From Pseudomonadota bacterium (GTDB taxonomy: Bacteria; Pseudomonadota; Alphaproteobacteria; Ferrovibrionales; Ferrovibrionaceae), in NCBI GenBank assembly GCA_023434425.1, contig JAEYSS010000175.1:1-14949 (forward strand): a stretch of 14,949 nucleotides of DNA, written 5' to 3'. The position numbers were made by a program, and so were the translations under genes. Numbering within the stretch: position 1 is the first letter of the stretch; each line of letters begins with the position of its first letter. Positions 1 through 6,320 of the stretch are shown in pieces. The notes under the pieces were generated by a model. That model saw nothing but the letters and a program-made list of their open reading frames with translations, searched no databases and had not been told where the DNA came from.

Positions 1-38
1 CCCCCCGCCGCCGCCCTCCCCCCCCGCCCCCCCCGCGC
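1..38. other. C-rich low-complexity left edge, probable assembly artefact
   Basis: The first 38 bases are almost entirely C with scattered G and a single T before the end. In the frame of the following gene they would encode a Pro/Arg run that does not fit a GNAT acetyltransferase. Clean coding sequence begins about position 39. The simplest reading is a contig end or low-quality read tail, so the true sequence here is probably missing. A real polycytosine tract cannot be excluded from the sequence alone. Confidence 0.6.
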
Positions 39-458
39 CTCGGCGCCCTGCAGAAGCGTGCCTATGTCAAATACGTGCCCCTGATCGGTGCCGAGCCGCA
101 GCCGATGGCCGAAACGGCCGCCGGCCTGCTGCAGGAGTACGAGGTCTGGGTGGTCGATGGCGTGGAGGATGGCCTGGCGGGTGCGCTGGTGCTGCGCACG
201 GCGAGCGATCATCTGCTGATCTGGAGCGTCGCGGTCGACCCGACCCAGCAGGGCACCGGGCTGGGTCGCCGGCTGCTCGATTTCGCCGAGGCGCAGGCGC
301 TGCAACGCGGGCTGCAGCAGGTGCGGCTCTATACCAACGCGCTGTTCACCGAGAACCGCAAGCTCTACGCCCATCTCGGCTATGCCGAGACCGGCTCGGA
401 AACCTTCGAGGGCCGCGAGTTGGTGCATATGGCAAAGGCCTTGGCCGCCACGGCGTAA
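3..458 (+). CDS. GNAT family N-acetyltransferase, 5'-truncated at window edge
   Basis: This is a small acetyl-CoA-dependent N-acetyltransferase of the GNAT fold; the substrate is unknown. The acetyl-CoA pyrophosphate-binding segment is visible as QQGTGLGRRLL, after a beta-strand reading LLIWSVAVDP. The C-terminal part carries the usual ENRKLYAHLGY motif, with the Tyr expected in the active site. A GTG at 75 is the first conventional start inside the window. The frame, however, stays open upstream, and the residues before it (LGALQKRAYVKYVPLIG) read as the conserved N-terminal part of this family. The true start therefore probably lies outside the window and the gene is incomplete. The frame ends at TAA 456-458. 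A palindromic repeat and a thioesterase gene follow on the same strand. In some bacteria (E. coli YiiD) a GNAT domain and this thioesterase domain are fused, so their adjacency here may be meaningful. Confidence 0.85.
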   Translation, partial: PRRRPPPPPPPRLGALQKRAYVKYVPLIGAEPQPMAETAAGLLQEYEVWVVDGVEDGLAGALVLRTASDHLLIWSVAVDPTQQGTGLGRRLLDFAEAQALQRGLQQVRLYTNALFTENRKLYAHLGYAETGSETFEGRELVHMAKALAATA

Positions 459-484
459 GAGCAATCATCCGATTTAGGAATGTG

Positions 485-602
485 TCATGGCCGGGCTTGA
501 CCCAGCCATCCACGTTTATGAGGCAGGGAAAAGACGTGGATGCCCGGCCAGGAAACTCTTCTTGGGCCCGCGCATGGCAAGTAGAGTATGTGGCGATGAC
601 GA
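485..602. repeat. Palindromic intergenic repeat, copy A
   Basis: A two-hairpin element begins with GTCAT and ends with ATGACGA. The first hairpin pairs 487-495 with 501-509 around a CTTGA loop (8 of 9 pairs). The second half contains a degenerate hairpin (548-553 with 560-565). The inner segments CATCCACGT and ACGTGGATG are complementary across the element. The ends and loops match copies at 1058-1149 and 7455-7526. The right end overlaps the ATG of the thioesterase gene. It resembles REP/BIME-like repeats common between alphaproteobacterial genes. Confidence 0.75.
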
Positions 603-1054
603 ACGACGCCACACAAGACCTCCTATCTTACCTGCATGCGCATATCCCGCTGTCGGCGGCGATGCAGGTTGCCGTCGTCTCGGCATCGTCCGACTCCGTG
701 ACTCTGGCGGCGCCGCTGGCACCCAATATCAATCACCGCAGCACGGCTTTCGGCGGCAGCGTCTCGACGCTGGCAATCCTCTCGGCCTGGTCGCTGGTCA
801 ATCTGCGCCTCAAGGGCGAAGGCCTGCAGACCCGACTGGTGATCCAGTCCAACCGCATGGATTACGACGCGCCCATCGAAGGTGATTTCACCGCCACGGC
901 AACGCTGGCCGACGCATCGACCTGGCCGCTCTTCACGAAGATGCTGCTGCGCCGAGGCCGTGCGCGCATCGTCGTGCAGTCGGTGGTACGCTGCGGCGCT
1001 GTCGTCGGCGGGCGTTTCGAAGGCGAGTTCGTGGCGTTCCGGTTCAAAATATAG
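596..1054 (+). CDS. YiiD C-terminal-type (hotdog) thioesterase
   Basis: A 152-residue protein matching the putative thioesterase domain found at the C-terminus of E. coli YiiD, a hotdog-fold family expected to hydrolyse acyl-thioesters. Characteristic stretches are HIPLSAAMQV near the N-terminus, LAAPLAPNINHRSTAFGG around residues 39-56 (the Asn-x-Asn-His...Thr-Ala-Phe-Gly-Gly signature), and the QSNRMDYDAPI segment. The native substrate is unknown. I chose ATG 596 because the longer frame upstream runs through the palindromic repeat. GTG 590 is a possible alternative. No strong Shine-Dalgarno is visible; GTAGAG at 581-586 is the nearest candidate. The gene is co-oriented with the GNAT gene but 137 bp away. 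It ends at TAG 1052-1054, just before the second repeat copy, and converges on the aminotransferase. Confidence 0.85.
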   Translation: MTNDATQDLLSYLHAHIPLSAAMQVAVVSASSDSVTLAAPLAPNINHRSTAFGGSVSTLAILSAWSLVNLRLKGEGLQTRLVIQSNRMDYDAPIEGDFTATATLADASTWPLFTKMLLRRGRARIVVQSVVRCGAVVGGRFEGEFVAFRFKI

Positions 1055-1057
1055 AAC

Positions 1058-1149
1058 GTCATCCTCGGGCTCGTCCCGAGGATCCATCTGCCCTATCCCG
1101 CATGCGATGACCATGGGATGGACCTTCGGCGCAAGGCCGAGGGTGACGA
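1058..1149. repeat. Palindromic intergenic repeat, copy B, at a convergent junction
   Basis: The element starts GTCAT and ends GTGACGA. The first hairpin is a perfect 9-bp stem (1061-1069 with 1075-1083, loop CTCGT). The second is an 8-bp stem with one G-T pair (1123-1130 with 1136-1143, loop GCAAG). It lies between the convergent thioesterase (+) and aminotransferase (-) genes, with the rest of the gap (1150-1184) featureless. It may act as a bidirectional transcription barrier, but neither hairpin has a T-run. Confidence 0.75.
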
Positions 1150-1184
1150 TTTGTGGAGCGAGGGCGGCGACGTTTATTGGGCCG

Positions 1185-2333
1185 TCACTTCGCCCAGCTT
1201 TTCAGCCGCTTCGCCGCCTCGATCATGCGCTCGGTGCTGCCGGCGAAAGAGTAGCGCATGAAATAGTGGCCGCGGCCCCGGTCGAAGTCGAAGCCCGGCG
1301 TGGCTGCAATGCCGGTCTCGGCCAGCATGCGTTTGCAGAACTCGTTCGCGTCGTTGGTGAAGCGGCTGATATCGGCATAGATGTAGAAGGCGCCATCGGC
1401 AGGGGCCAGGCGATCGAAGCCGGCCAGCGGCAGTTCGTTCAGCAGGATCTCGCGGTTCTTCGCATAGCGCGCGACATTGGCTTCCAGTTCGTCATAAGCC
1501 TCCAGCGCCGCGACGCCGGCGACCTGGCTGATGCCGGGCGCCGAGATGTAGAAATTCTGCGTCAGGCATTCGATCGGCCGCAGCAGGCTTTCCGGCACCA
1601 CCATCCAGCCGAGCCGCCAGCCGGTCATCGAGAAGTATTTGCTGAAGCTGTTGATCACGATGGCCTGGTCGGTGAGCGCCAGCACCGACTGGGCGCGGCC
1701 GTGATAGGTGATGCCATGATAGATCTCGTCGACGATCAGCCAGCGGCCCTTCGCGGCACAGTCATCGACCAGCGCCTTCAGCTCGGCATCGCCCAGCATG
1801 GTGCCGGTCGGATTGGCCGGGCTGGCGACCAGCACGCCCTTGGCATCGCCGGCCTGTGCGTTGATCAGCGCCGGCGTCGGCTGGAAGCGCGTCTCGGGTT
1901 CGGTGACGATCATCGCCGGCACCAGGTCGAGTGCCTTGAGGATGTTGCGATAGGCCGGATAGGCCGGCTCGCCCAGCGCCACCTTGTCGCCGGCATCGAA
2001 AGCCGACAGGAAGGCCAGCTGGAAGCCGGTCGAAGACCCGGTGGTGACGATGATGCGTTCGGGCGGCACATCGAGGCCGTAATAGCTGCGGTAATGACGC
2101 GAGATCGCCAGGCGCAATTCGGGAATCCCGAGCGCCAGCGTATAGCCGAGCGGATCGCGCTGCATCGCGGCCGTTGCGGCTTCGATGGCCCTGCGCGGCG
2201 CCGGCGTCGAGGGCTGGCCGACTTCCATATGGATGACGTCACCGCCGGCGGCTTCGCGCAAGGCTGCCGCCTTCATCACTTCCATGACGAAGAAGGGATC
2301 GATCTGTCCCCGTTTCGATGGCTTCGGAGTCAT
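1185..2333 (-). CDS. PLP-dependent class I/II aminotransferase
   Basis: A 382-residue fold-type I aminotransferase of the aspartate/aromatic aminotransferase group, which transfers an amino group from an amino acid to a 2-oxo acid using pyridoxal phosphate. Substrate specificity cannot be set from sequence. Landmarks are the N-terminal DVIHMEVGQPS, NPTG at 174-177 (substrate-side Asn), VDEIY at 201-205 (Asp202 contacts the PLP ring nitrogen, Tyr205 its 3-OH), the Schiff-base Lys232 in SFSKYFSMTGWRLGW, Arg240 for phosphate, and Arg360 expected to bind the substrate carboxylate. All expected catalytic residues are present. ATG 2333 is chosen over upstream codons because those lie inside the preceding gene; the GTG just before it (2336-2334) is possible. 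It starts 8 bp after the stop of the GGT-like gene on the same strand, so the two are probably one transcript. No strong ribosome-binding site is seen. Confidence 0.93.
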   Translation of the reverse strand: MTPKPSKRGQIDPFFVMEVMKAAALREAAGGDVIHMEVGQPSTPAPRRAIEAATAAMQRDPLGYTLALGIPELRLAISRHYRSYYGLDVPPERIIVTTGSSTGFQLAFLSAFDAGDKVALGEPAYPAYRNILKALDLVPAMIVTEPETRFQPTPALINAQAGDAKGVLVASPANPTGTMLGDAELKALVDDCAAKGRWLIVDEIYHGITYHGRAQSVLALTDQAIVINSFSKYFSMTGWRLGWMVVPESLLRPIECLTQNFYISAPGISQVAGVAALEAYDELEANVARYAKNREILLNELPLAGFDRLAPADGAFYIYADISRFTNDANEFCKRMLAETGIAATPGFDFDRGRGHYFMRYSFAGSTERMIEAAKRLKSWAK

Positions 2334-2341
2334 CACGGGCG

Positions 2342-3931
2342 TCAGTAGTTGCGGCCGAAGGCGAGGCCGAAGCCACGGCGGTCGTTGGCGAAGCTGCAAC
2401 TGGTCAGGTCGCGCGGCGCGCCCTCGGCACAGAAGGCGATGTTCACGCGGCCGAGCCGGCCGATCTCGTTCACCGTCACGCCGCGCTGCTGCAGCGCCTG
2501 GTAAATCGCGCGATCGGTGCCGGGCTCGACCAGCAGCGGCGACTGCGGATTGGCCTGGAACAGGCGGGGCTGTGCCAGCCCCGGCACGGTGGGATCCTTC
2601 TTGTCCTTGCCCAGTGCTGTGTGCAGCACGCTGTAGGCCGCTGCGGCAGCCGCGGGAGCACCGCCGCCGGCGCCCACCGCGAAGACCGCCTGGTTGATCT
2701 TTGGCATGGTGCCGATCATCGCGGTCAGATACGGCCGCTCGTCGCCACCCACGCCGGGCGGTGCAGCAAACAGGATGCCGGTCTCGCGGCCGACCAGGCG
2801 CGAGCCATAGGCCAGGCCCATGGTGAAAGCGCAGGCCACCGTGCCGCCGCGGCTGTCGATGGCCGCGATGCTGGCCGAGCCGAAGCTGTTCATCGGCAGG
2901 GTGGCGGGATCGCTGCGGTAGGCCTGGCCGAGGCTGGCGGCGAAGACATCGTCGCGCACGGCATCGCCGCTGCTGAACAGGTTCGAACGCCGCAGGAAGC
3001 TGCCACCGTCATAGCTTTGTTCGACCAGCCACGCCGCCACTGCACCGCCGGCCGGGGTGTTCGGTGTATAGAGCGTGACGGAATTCTCGAACGGCACTTC
3101 GATCGGTTTGTTTACCGCCACGGCATAGGAGGCGAGCTCCTCCAGCGTGACCTTGCCGCCAGCGGCAACGATATCGGCATGAACCTGCCGTGCCAGCTGG
3201 CCATTGTAGAATTCGCTCGGTCCGGTCAGGCGCAGGCGCGACAGCACGGTGGCCAGTGCCGGCTGCACGCGGCGCTCGCCTTCCTGCGCGATCAGTCCGC
3301 CGGCGGGTGTGGTGAAGAGCGGGCGCAGGCTGGCGGTGCTGGTGACCGGGGGCTGCACCTCGACGGCGGCCTGGATGAAAGCGCGGCTGGCGCCCTCGCC
3401 GAAGCGGGCGAGGTGTTCCGCCGGCGCCACGACGGCTTCCCAGCGCAGGCGGCCATATTTGCCCTGCAGCAGTCCGATGCCGCGGATCAGTGCCGGAATC
3501 GGCACCGGACCGCCCTCCTTGCCCAGCATGGAGGGGAACTCGATGGTCTCGGCTTTCTTGAGGGTGGTATCCGCGGCGACGCAGACGCCGCCGCCGCCCA
3601 GGCCGGCGCCGTTCGGATAGGTCACGGCATAGGTCAGGGCTGCGGCTGCCACCGCATCGGCAGCGCTGCCGCCATTCTGCAGGATATCGCGGGCCACCAT
3701 GGCGGCCCGGGGTTCGTCGGCCGCGACGCCACCCCGGAAACCGGCCATATAATTGACCTGGCCGGCGCTTTTGGAGGCGCCGAACCAGCCGTCGCCGCTG
3801 TCGTTGCCGCCGCAGGAGGTGGCGAGCAATGCCACCAGCGCGAGCAGGGCGCATTGACGGATGCTCCGGCCGTGCTTACCTAAACCCTGCTGCAGGAGGT
3901 CACCCGCCTTGCTGGGACAATACTTCGCCAT
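2342..3931 (-). CDS. Gamma-glutamyltransferase-like lipoprotein, catalytic residues divergent
   Basis: A 529-residue homologue of gamma-glutamyltranspeptidases. The N-terminus has a hydrophobic signal ending in LLATSC, which fits a lipobox with Cys40, so it is probably a lipoprotein anchored in the periplasm. The family core follows: GGVAADEPRAAMVARDIL with NGGSAADAVAAA (the start of the large subunit), NGAGLGGGG, and the small-subunit region ending in RETGILFAAPP. Typical enzymes cleave themselves before a Thr in a TTHYSVVD-like motif. The collinear stretch here is SASIAAID, which puts Ser352 at the nucleophile position and Ala353 and Ser354 at the next two. The Arg of the usual DFRE motif, which binds the gamma-glutamyl carboxylate, is replaced (IEFPS). 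It may be inactive or have another substrate. ATG 3931 has GAGAG 8-12 bp upstream; a second ATG lies at 3946. The start overlaps the start of the divergent BepA-like gene. It is probably co-transcribed with the aminotransferase. Confidence 0.85.
   Translation of the reverse strand: MAKYCPSKAGDLLQQGLGKHGRSIRQCALLALVALLATSCGGNDSGDGWFGASKSAGQVNYMAGFRGGVAADEPRAAMVARDILQNGGSAADAVAAAALTYAVTYPNGAGLGGGGVCVAADTTLKKAETIEFPSMLGKEGGPVPIPALIRGIGLLQGKYGRLRWEAVVAPAEHLARFGEGASRAFIQAAVEVQPPVTSTASLRPLFTTPAGGLIAQEGERRVQPALATVLSRLRLTGPSEFYNGQLARQVHADIVAAGGKVTLEELASYAVAVNKPIEVPFENSVTLYTPNTPAGGAVAAWLVEQSYDGGSFLRRSNLFSSGDAVRDDVFAASLGQAYRSDPATLPMNSFGSASIAAIDSRGGTVACAFTMGLAYGSRLVGRETGILFAAPPGVGGDERPYLTAMIGTMPKINQAVFAVGAGGGAPAAAAAAYSVLHTALGKDKKDPTVPGLAQPRLFQANPQSPLLVEPGTDRAIYQALQQRGVTVNEIGRLGRVNIAFCAEGAPRDLTSCSFANDRRGFGLAFGRNY
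3854..3882 (+). promoter_or_regulatory. Candidate promoter for the BepA-like gene
   Basis: TTGACG at 3854-3859 matches the -35 consensus in 5 of 6 positions. Downstream, GCTTACCTAA (3874-3883) is a weak -10; GCT sits at the spacing used by alphaproteobacterial housekeeping promoters (TTGACGS, 10-14 bp, GCTANAWC). The site lies inside the 5' coding part of the GGT-like gene, as it must if the annotated starts are right. The -10 is poor, so this is tentative. Confidence 0.3.
3894..3900 (+). promoter_or_regulatory. Perfect Shine-Dalgarno AGGAGGT, may select a TTG start
   Basis: AGGAGGT is followed 8 bp later by an in-frame TTG at 3909-3911. The ATG at 3930 is 29 bp away and has no comparable site. 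This would lengthen the BepA-like protein by seven residues. The same bases encode Asp-Leu-Leu of the GGT-like signal region on the other strand, so the match could be chance. Confidence 0.4.
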
Positions 3932-5390
3932 GCGCCGTTCTCTCATTCGCCGTGCTCTGGTTCCACGCGTCGCGATCCGCCGCGTCGTCGCTGCCGGATG
4001 TATGTTGCTGACGGCCGCGAGCACGATCCTGCCGACCGCGGCCGAGGCCCAGCGTCGCGGCGGTATTTCTCTTGTGCGCGACGCCGAGATCGAAAATACC
4101 ATCCGCGCCTATGCCGCGCCACTCTTCGGGGCGGCCGGACTGTCCAGCGAGGCCATCTCGGTCCACCTGGTCAACGACCGCGTCCTGAATGCCTTCGTGG
4201 CTGGCGGCCAGCGCATCTTCGTCAATACCGGTCTGCTGATCCGGGCCGAGCGGCCGGCCCAGGTGATCGGGGTTCTGGCCCATGAAATCGGGCATATTTC
4301 CGGTGGCCATCTGGCCCGTCTGTCGGATGCCATCGACACGGCCTCCACGGCGATGATCCTGTCGCTGCTGTTCGGCGCGGCGGCAGCGGTGGCGGGATCG
4401 GGCGAGGCGGCGACGGCGGCGGTGATGGGCGGCCAGCATGTGGCCGAACGCAACCTGCTGGCCTTCACCCGCGCGCAGGAATCGGCCGCCGACCAGGCCG
4501 GTGCCGGCTTTCTGGAGCAGACCAACCAGTCGGCCTCGGGCCTGGTCGAATTCCTCCGCATCATCGGCAGCCAGGACGCTCTGATGTATGACCGCCAGGA
4601 TCCTTACGCCCGCACCCATCCCATGACGCCGGAACGCGTGGCCGCGCTGGAATCGCGGATGTCGCGGTCGCCCGCGCGCAATGCAAAGGATTCGCCGGAG
4701 AATACCGAGCGGTTCAGGCGCATGCAGGCCAAGCTGATCGGCTATCTCGACGGTCTGCCGGCGACGCTGCGCAAATATCCCGAGAGCGACACCTCGCTCT
4801 ACGGCCGCTATGCCCGGGCTTTTGCCTATTTCCGCGCACTGGATTTCAAGCGCGCGGAATCCGAGACCGATGCGCTGATCCAGCTCTATCCGAACGATCC
4901 GTTTTTCCACGAACTGAAGGCCGACATCCTGCTGAACCAGGGCAAGGTGGCGGAGTCGCTGCCGCCGATGCGCGAGGCGCAGCGCCTGGCCCCGAATGAG
5001 CCGCTGCTGGCTTTCGGCGTCGGCCAGCGGCTGGTGGCGCTGGAGGGCAACAGTCAGTTGGGCGAGGCCATCGGCATCCTGAAACAGGTGACGGTGAGCG
5101 AGCCCGACAACAGTGCGGCATGGCAGCAGCTGGCGGTGGCTTATGGCCGCATCAACGATATCGGCATGGCTTCGCTCGCTTCGGCGGAACGCTATCTGAT
5201 CAGCGGCATCTATCGCGACGCCATCGGCCAGGCTGAGCGCGCCAGCCGGCTGATGAAAGAAGGCGCGCCCGGCTGGTTGCGTGCCCAGGACATCATCGCC
5301 GTCGCCAAGGATCGCCAGCGCGAGGAACGCCGCCGTGGCGGCAGCCGCTTCAATTCCGGCTTCCAGATCGGCCCCCGGACCGCCGACTAG
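3930..5390 (+). CDS. bepA: BepA-like periplasmic M48 zinc metalloprotease with TPR repeats
   Basis: A 486-residue protein, close to the 487 of E. coli BepA, which helps assemble or degrade outer-membrane proteins such as LptD and BamA in the periplasm. Residues 1-40 form a signal peptide with a basic N-region and a cleavage site after AEA. The zinc-binding HEIGH motif is at 118-122 (His118, Glu119, His122), and the third ligand is Glu184 in AQESAADQAG. His230 in THPMTPER matches the BepA regulatory His that covers the active site. Residues ~295-460 contain helical TPR-type repeats (for example PNDPFFHELKADILLNQGK). The start is uncertain: ATG 3930 gives a normal signal peptide, while TTG 3909 has the better ribosome-binding site. 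It is divergent from the GGT-like gene, with overlapping start codons, and precedes a DsbA-like gene after 103 bp. The family is firm; BepA orthology is inferred. Confidence 0.9.
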   Translation: MRRSLIRRALVPRVAIRRVVAAGCMLLTAASTILPTAAEAQRRGGISLVRDAEIENTIRAYAAPLFGAAGLSSEAISVHLVNDRVLNAFVAGGQRIFVNTGLLIRAERPAQVIGVLAHEIGHISGGHLARLSDAIDTASTAMILSLLFGAAAAVAGSGEAATAAVMGGQHVAERNLLAFTRAQESAADQAGAGFLEQTNQSASGLVEFLRIIGSQDALMYDRQDPYARTHPMTPERVAALESRMSRSPARNAKDSPENTERFRRMQAKLIGYLDGLPATLRKYPESDTSLYGRYARAFAYFRALDFKRAESETDALIQLYPNDPFFHELKADILLNQGKVAESLPPMREAQRLAPNEPLLAFGVGQRLVALEGNSQLGEAIGILKQVTVSEPDNSAAWQQLAVAYGRINDIGMASLASAERYLISGIYRDAIGQAERASRLMKEGAPGWLRAQDIIAVAKDRQREERRRGGSRFNSGFQIGPRTAD

Positions 5391-5493
5391 GCTCTGACTC
5401 TCTGGCTTTTTTCCGGCTTTCTCACGGGCTTGTGGCTTGGCCCTTCCATCTGTGCCGGGCATAGTCCGGCAGGGTTTTCAAAGGATTTTCTCC

Positions 5494-6243
5494 ATGCATC
5501 GCCTGTTTCGTTCGTTCGCTTTTCTTGCCGCCCTGCTGGTCACGCCGCAGATGGTCGTGGCGCAGCAGCAGCCATTCACCGCAGAGCAGAAGGCAGCCCT
5601 GCACCAGCTTGTGCGTGAGGTGCTGGTGAGCAATCCGGAAATCCTGATCGAGGCGATGAACGCGCTTGAGACCAAGCAGCAAGCCGAGGCTGGCAAGGCT
5701 GCGAAGGCGGCGATCGTTGCCAACCGCAAGGCAATTTTCGAGGATGGGGTCTCTTATGTGGCCGGCAATCCGCAGGGCGACGTCACCATCGTCGAGTTCT
5801 TCGATTATCGCTGCGGCTACTGCAAACAGGTGCAGCCCAGCCTGATGACCCTTCTGAAGGAAGACAGCAAGGTCCGCCTGGTGCTGAAGGAAATGCCGGT
5901 GCTGGGTCCGGAAAGCGTGGTGGCGGCGCGGGCCGCCGTGGCCGCCATGGAGCAGGACAAGGGCGGCAAGTATCTTGCCTTCCACAATGCGATGATGGAA
6001 TTCCGCGGCCAGATCACCGAAGCCGAGATTTTCCGGCTGGCTGGCAAGGCCGGCCTGGATACCGGCAAGCTGAAGACAGACATGGCTTCGCCGAAAGTGG
6101 AGCAGGTGCTGCGCGCCAACCTGGCACTGGCCGACACACTGGGCATCCAGGGCACGCCGGGCTTCGTGATCGGCGACCAGCTGGTGCCCGGCGCCGTTCC
6201 GCTGGACACGCTGCGCCAGCTGGTGAAAGAGGCGCGCGGCTAG
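5494..6243 (+). CDS. Periplasmic DsbA-family (ScsC/Com1-like) thiol-disulfide protein
   Basis: A 249-residue exported thioredoxin-fold protein expected to form or isomerise disulfide bonds in periplasmic proteins. Residues 1-23 are a signal peptide ending in VVAQ. Residues ~30-80 (KAALHQLVREVLVSNPEIL then Lys/Ala-rich helix) look like the N-terminal helical region of ScsC-type proteins, which in the known family mediates oligomerisation. The redox motif CGYC is at 107-110 in EFFDYRCGYC, and the cis-Pro is Pro222 in GIQGTPGFVIGDQ. Both active-site cysteines are present. ATG 5494 is preferred because AAGGA at 5481-5485 lies 8 bp upstream and the signal peptide begins right after; the longer frame from 5437 has neither. 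It follows the BepA-like protease in the same direction. The 5391-5493 gap has only a weak 6-bp hairpin, so the two may share a transcript. Whether it is an oxidase or an isomerase cannot be told from sequence. Confidence 0.92.
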   Translation: MHRLFRSFAFLAALLVTPQMVVAQQQPFTAEQKAALHQLVREVLVSNPEILIEAMNALETKQQAEAGKAAKAAIVANRKAIFEDGVSYVAGNPQGDVTIVEFFDYRCGYCKQVQPSLMTLLKEDSKVRLVLKEMPVLGPESVVAARAAVAAMEQDKGGKYLAFHNAMMEFRGQITEAEIFRLAGKAGLDTGKLKTDMASPKVEQVLRANLALADTLGIQGTPGFVIGDQLVPGAVPLDTLRQLVKEARG

Positions 6244-6252
6244 CCTCGATAT

Positions 6253-6281
6253 TTGACGAACTGGGCCGGTTTCCTTATGGT
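6253..6281 (+). promoter_or_regulatory. Predicted sigma-70-type promoter of prfB
   Basis: TTGACG (6253-6258, 5 of 6) is followed after exactly 17 bp by TATGGT (6276-6281, 4 of 6), immediately upstream of prfB. Transcription would start near 6288 and give a leader of about 33 nt. An inverted repeat, GGCCGG at 6264-6269 and CCGGCC at 6282-6287, brackets the -10 box. It could be an operator, or the remains of a terminator for the upstream gene. Confidence 0.55.
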
Positions 6282-6320
6282 CCGGCCGCAACACGCCGCC
6301 CCGTAATCCAAGGATTTGCT

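Noticed and set aside
1..38. C-rich edge as a genuine Pro/Arg-rich domain of the acetyltransferase
   Set aside because: Nearly homopolymeric sequence at the exact edge of the window is better explained as a contig-end artefact.
482..595. N-terminal extension of the thioesterase from the codon at 482
   Set aside because: The extra 38 residues are encoded by the palindromic repeat and have no relation to the thioesterase family.
2318..3883. A long plus-strand open frame (521 codons) opposite the GGT-like gene
   Set aside because: Its translation is His/Arg/Gly/Ala-rich without motifs, while the minus strand encodes a recognisable enzyme family.
3984..4001. Lipobox-like VAAGC at Cys24 of the BepA-like protein
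   Set aside because: The hydrophobic stretch before the Cys is too short after the basic region, and a normal signal peptidase I site (AEA) follows a full hydrophobic core.
3900..5462. A 520-codon minus-strand frame opposite the BepA-like gene
   Set aside because: No domain signatures; composition is typical of the complement of a GC-rich gene, and the plus strand has an intact HEIGH protease.
5453..5478. Hairpin TGCCGG/CCGGCA followed by GGGTTTT, a possible terminator after the BepA-like gene
   Set aside because: Only a 6-bp stem with a 7-nt loop and four Ts, placed right before the next ribosome-binding site. Too weak to call.
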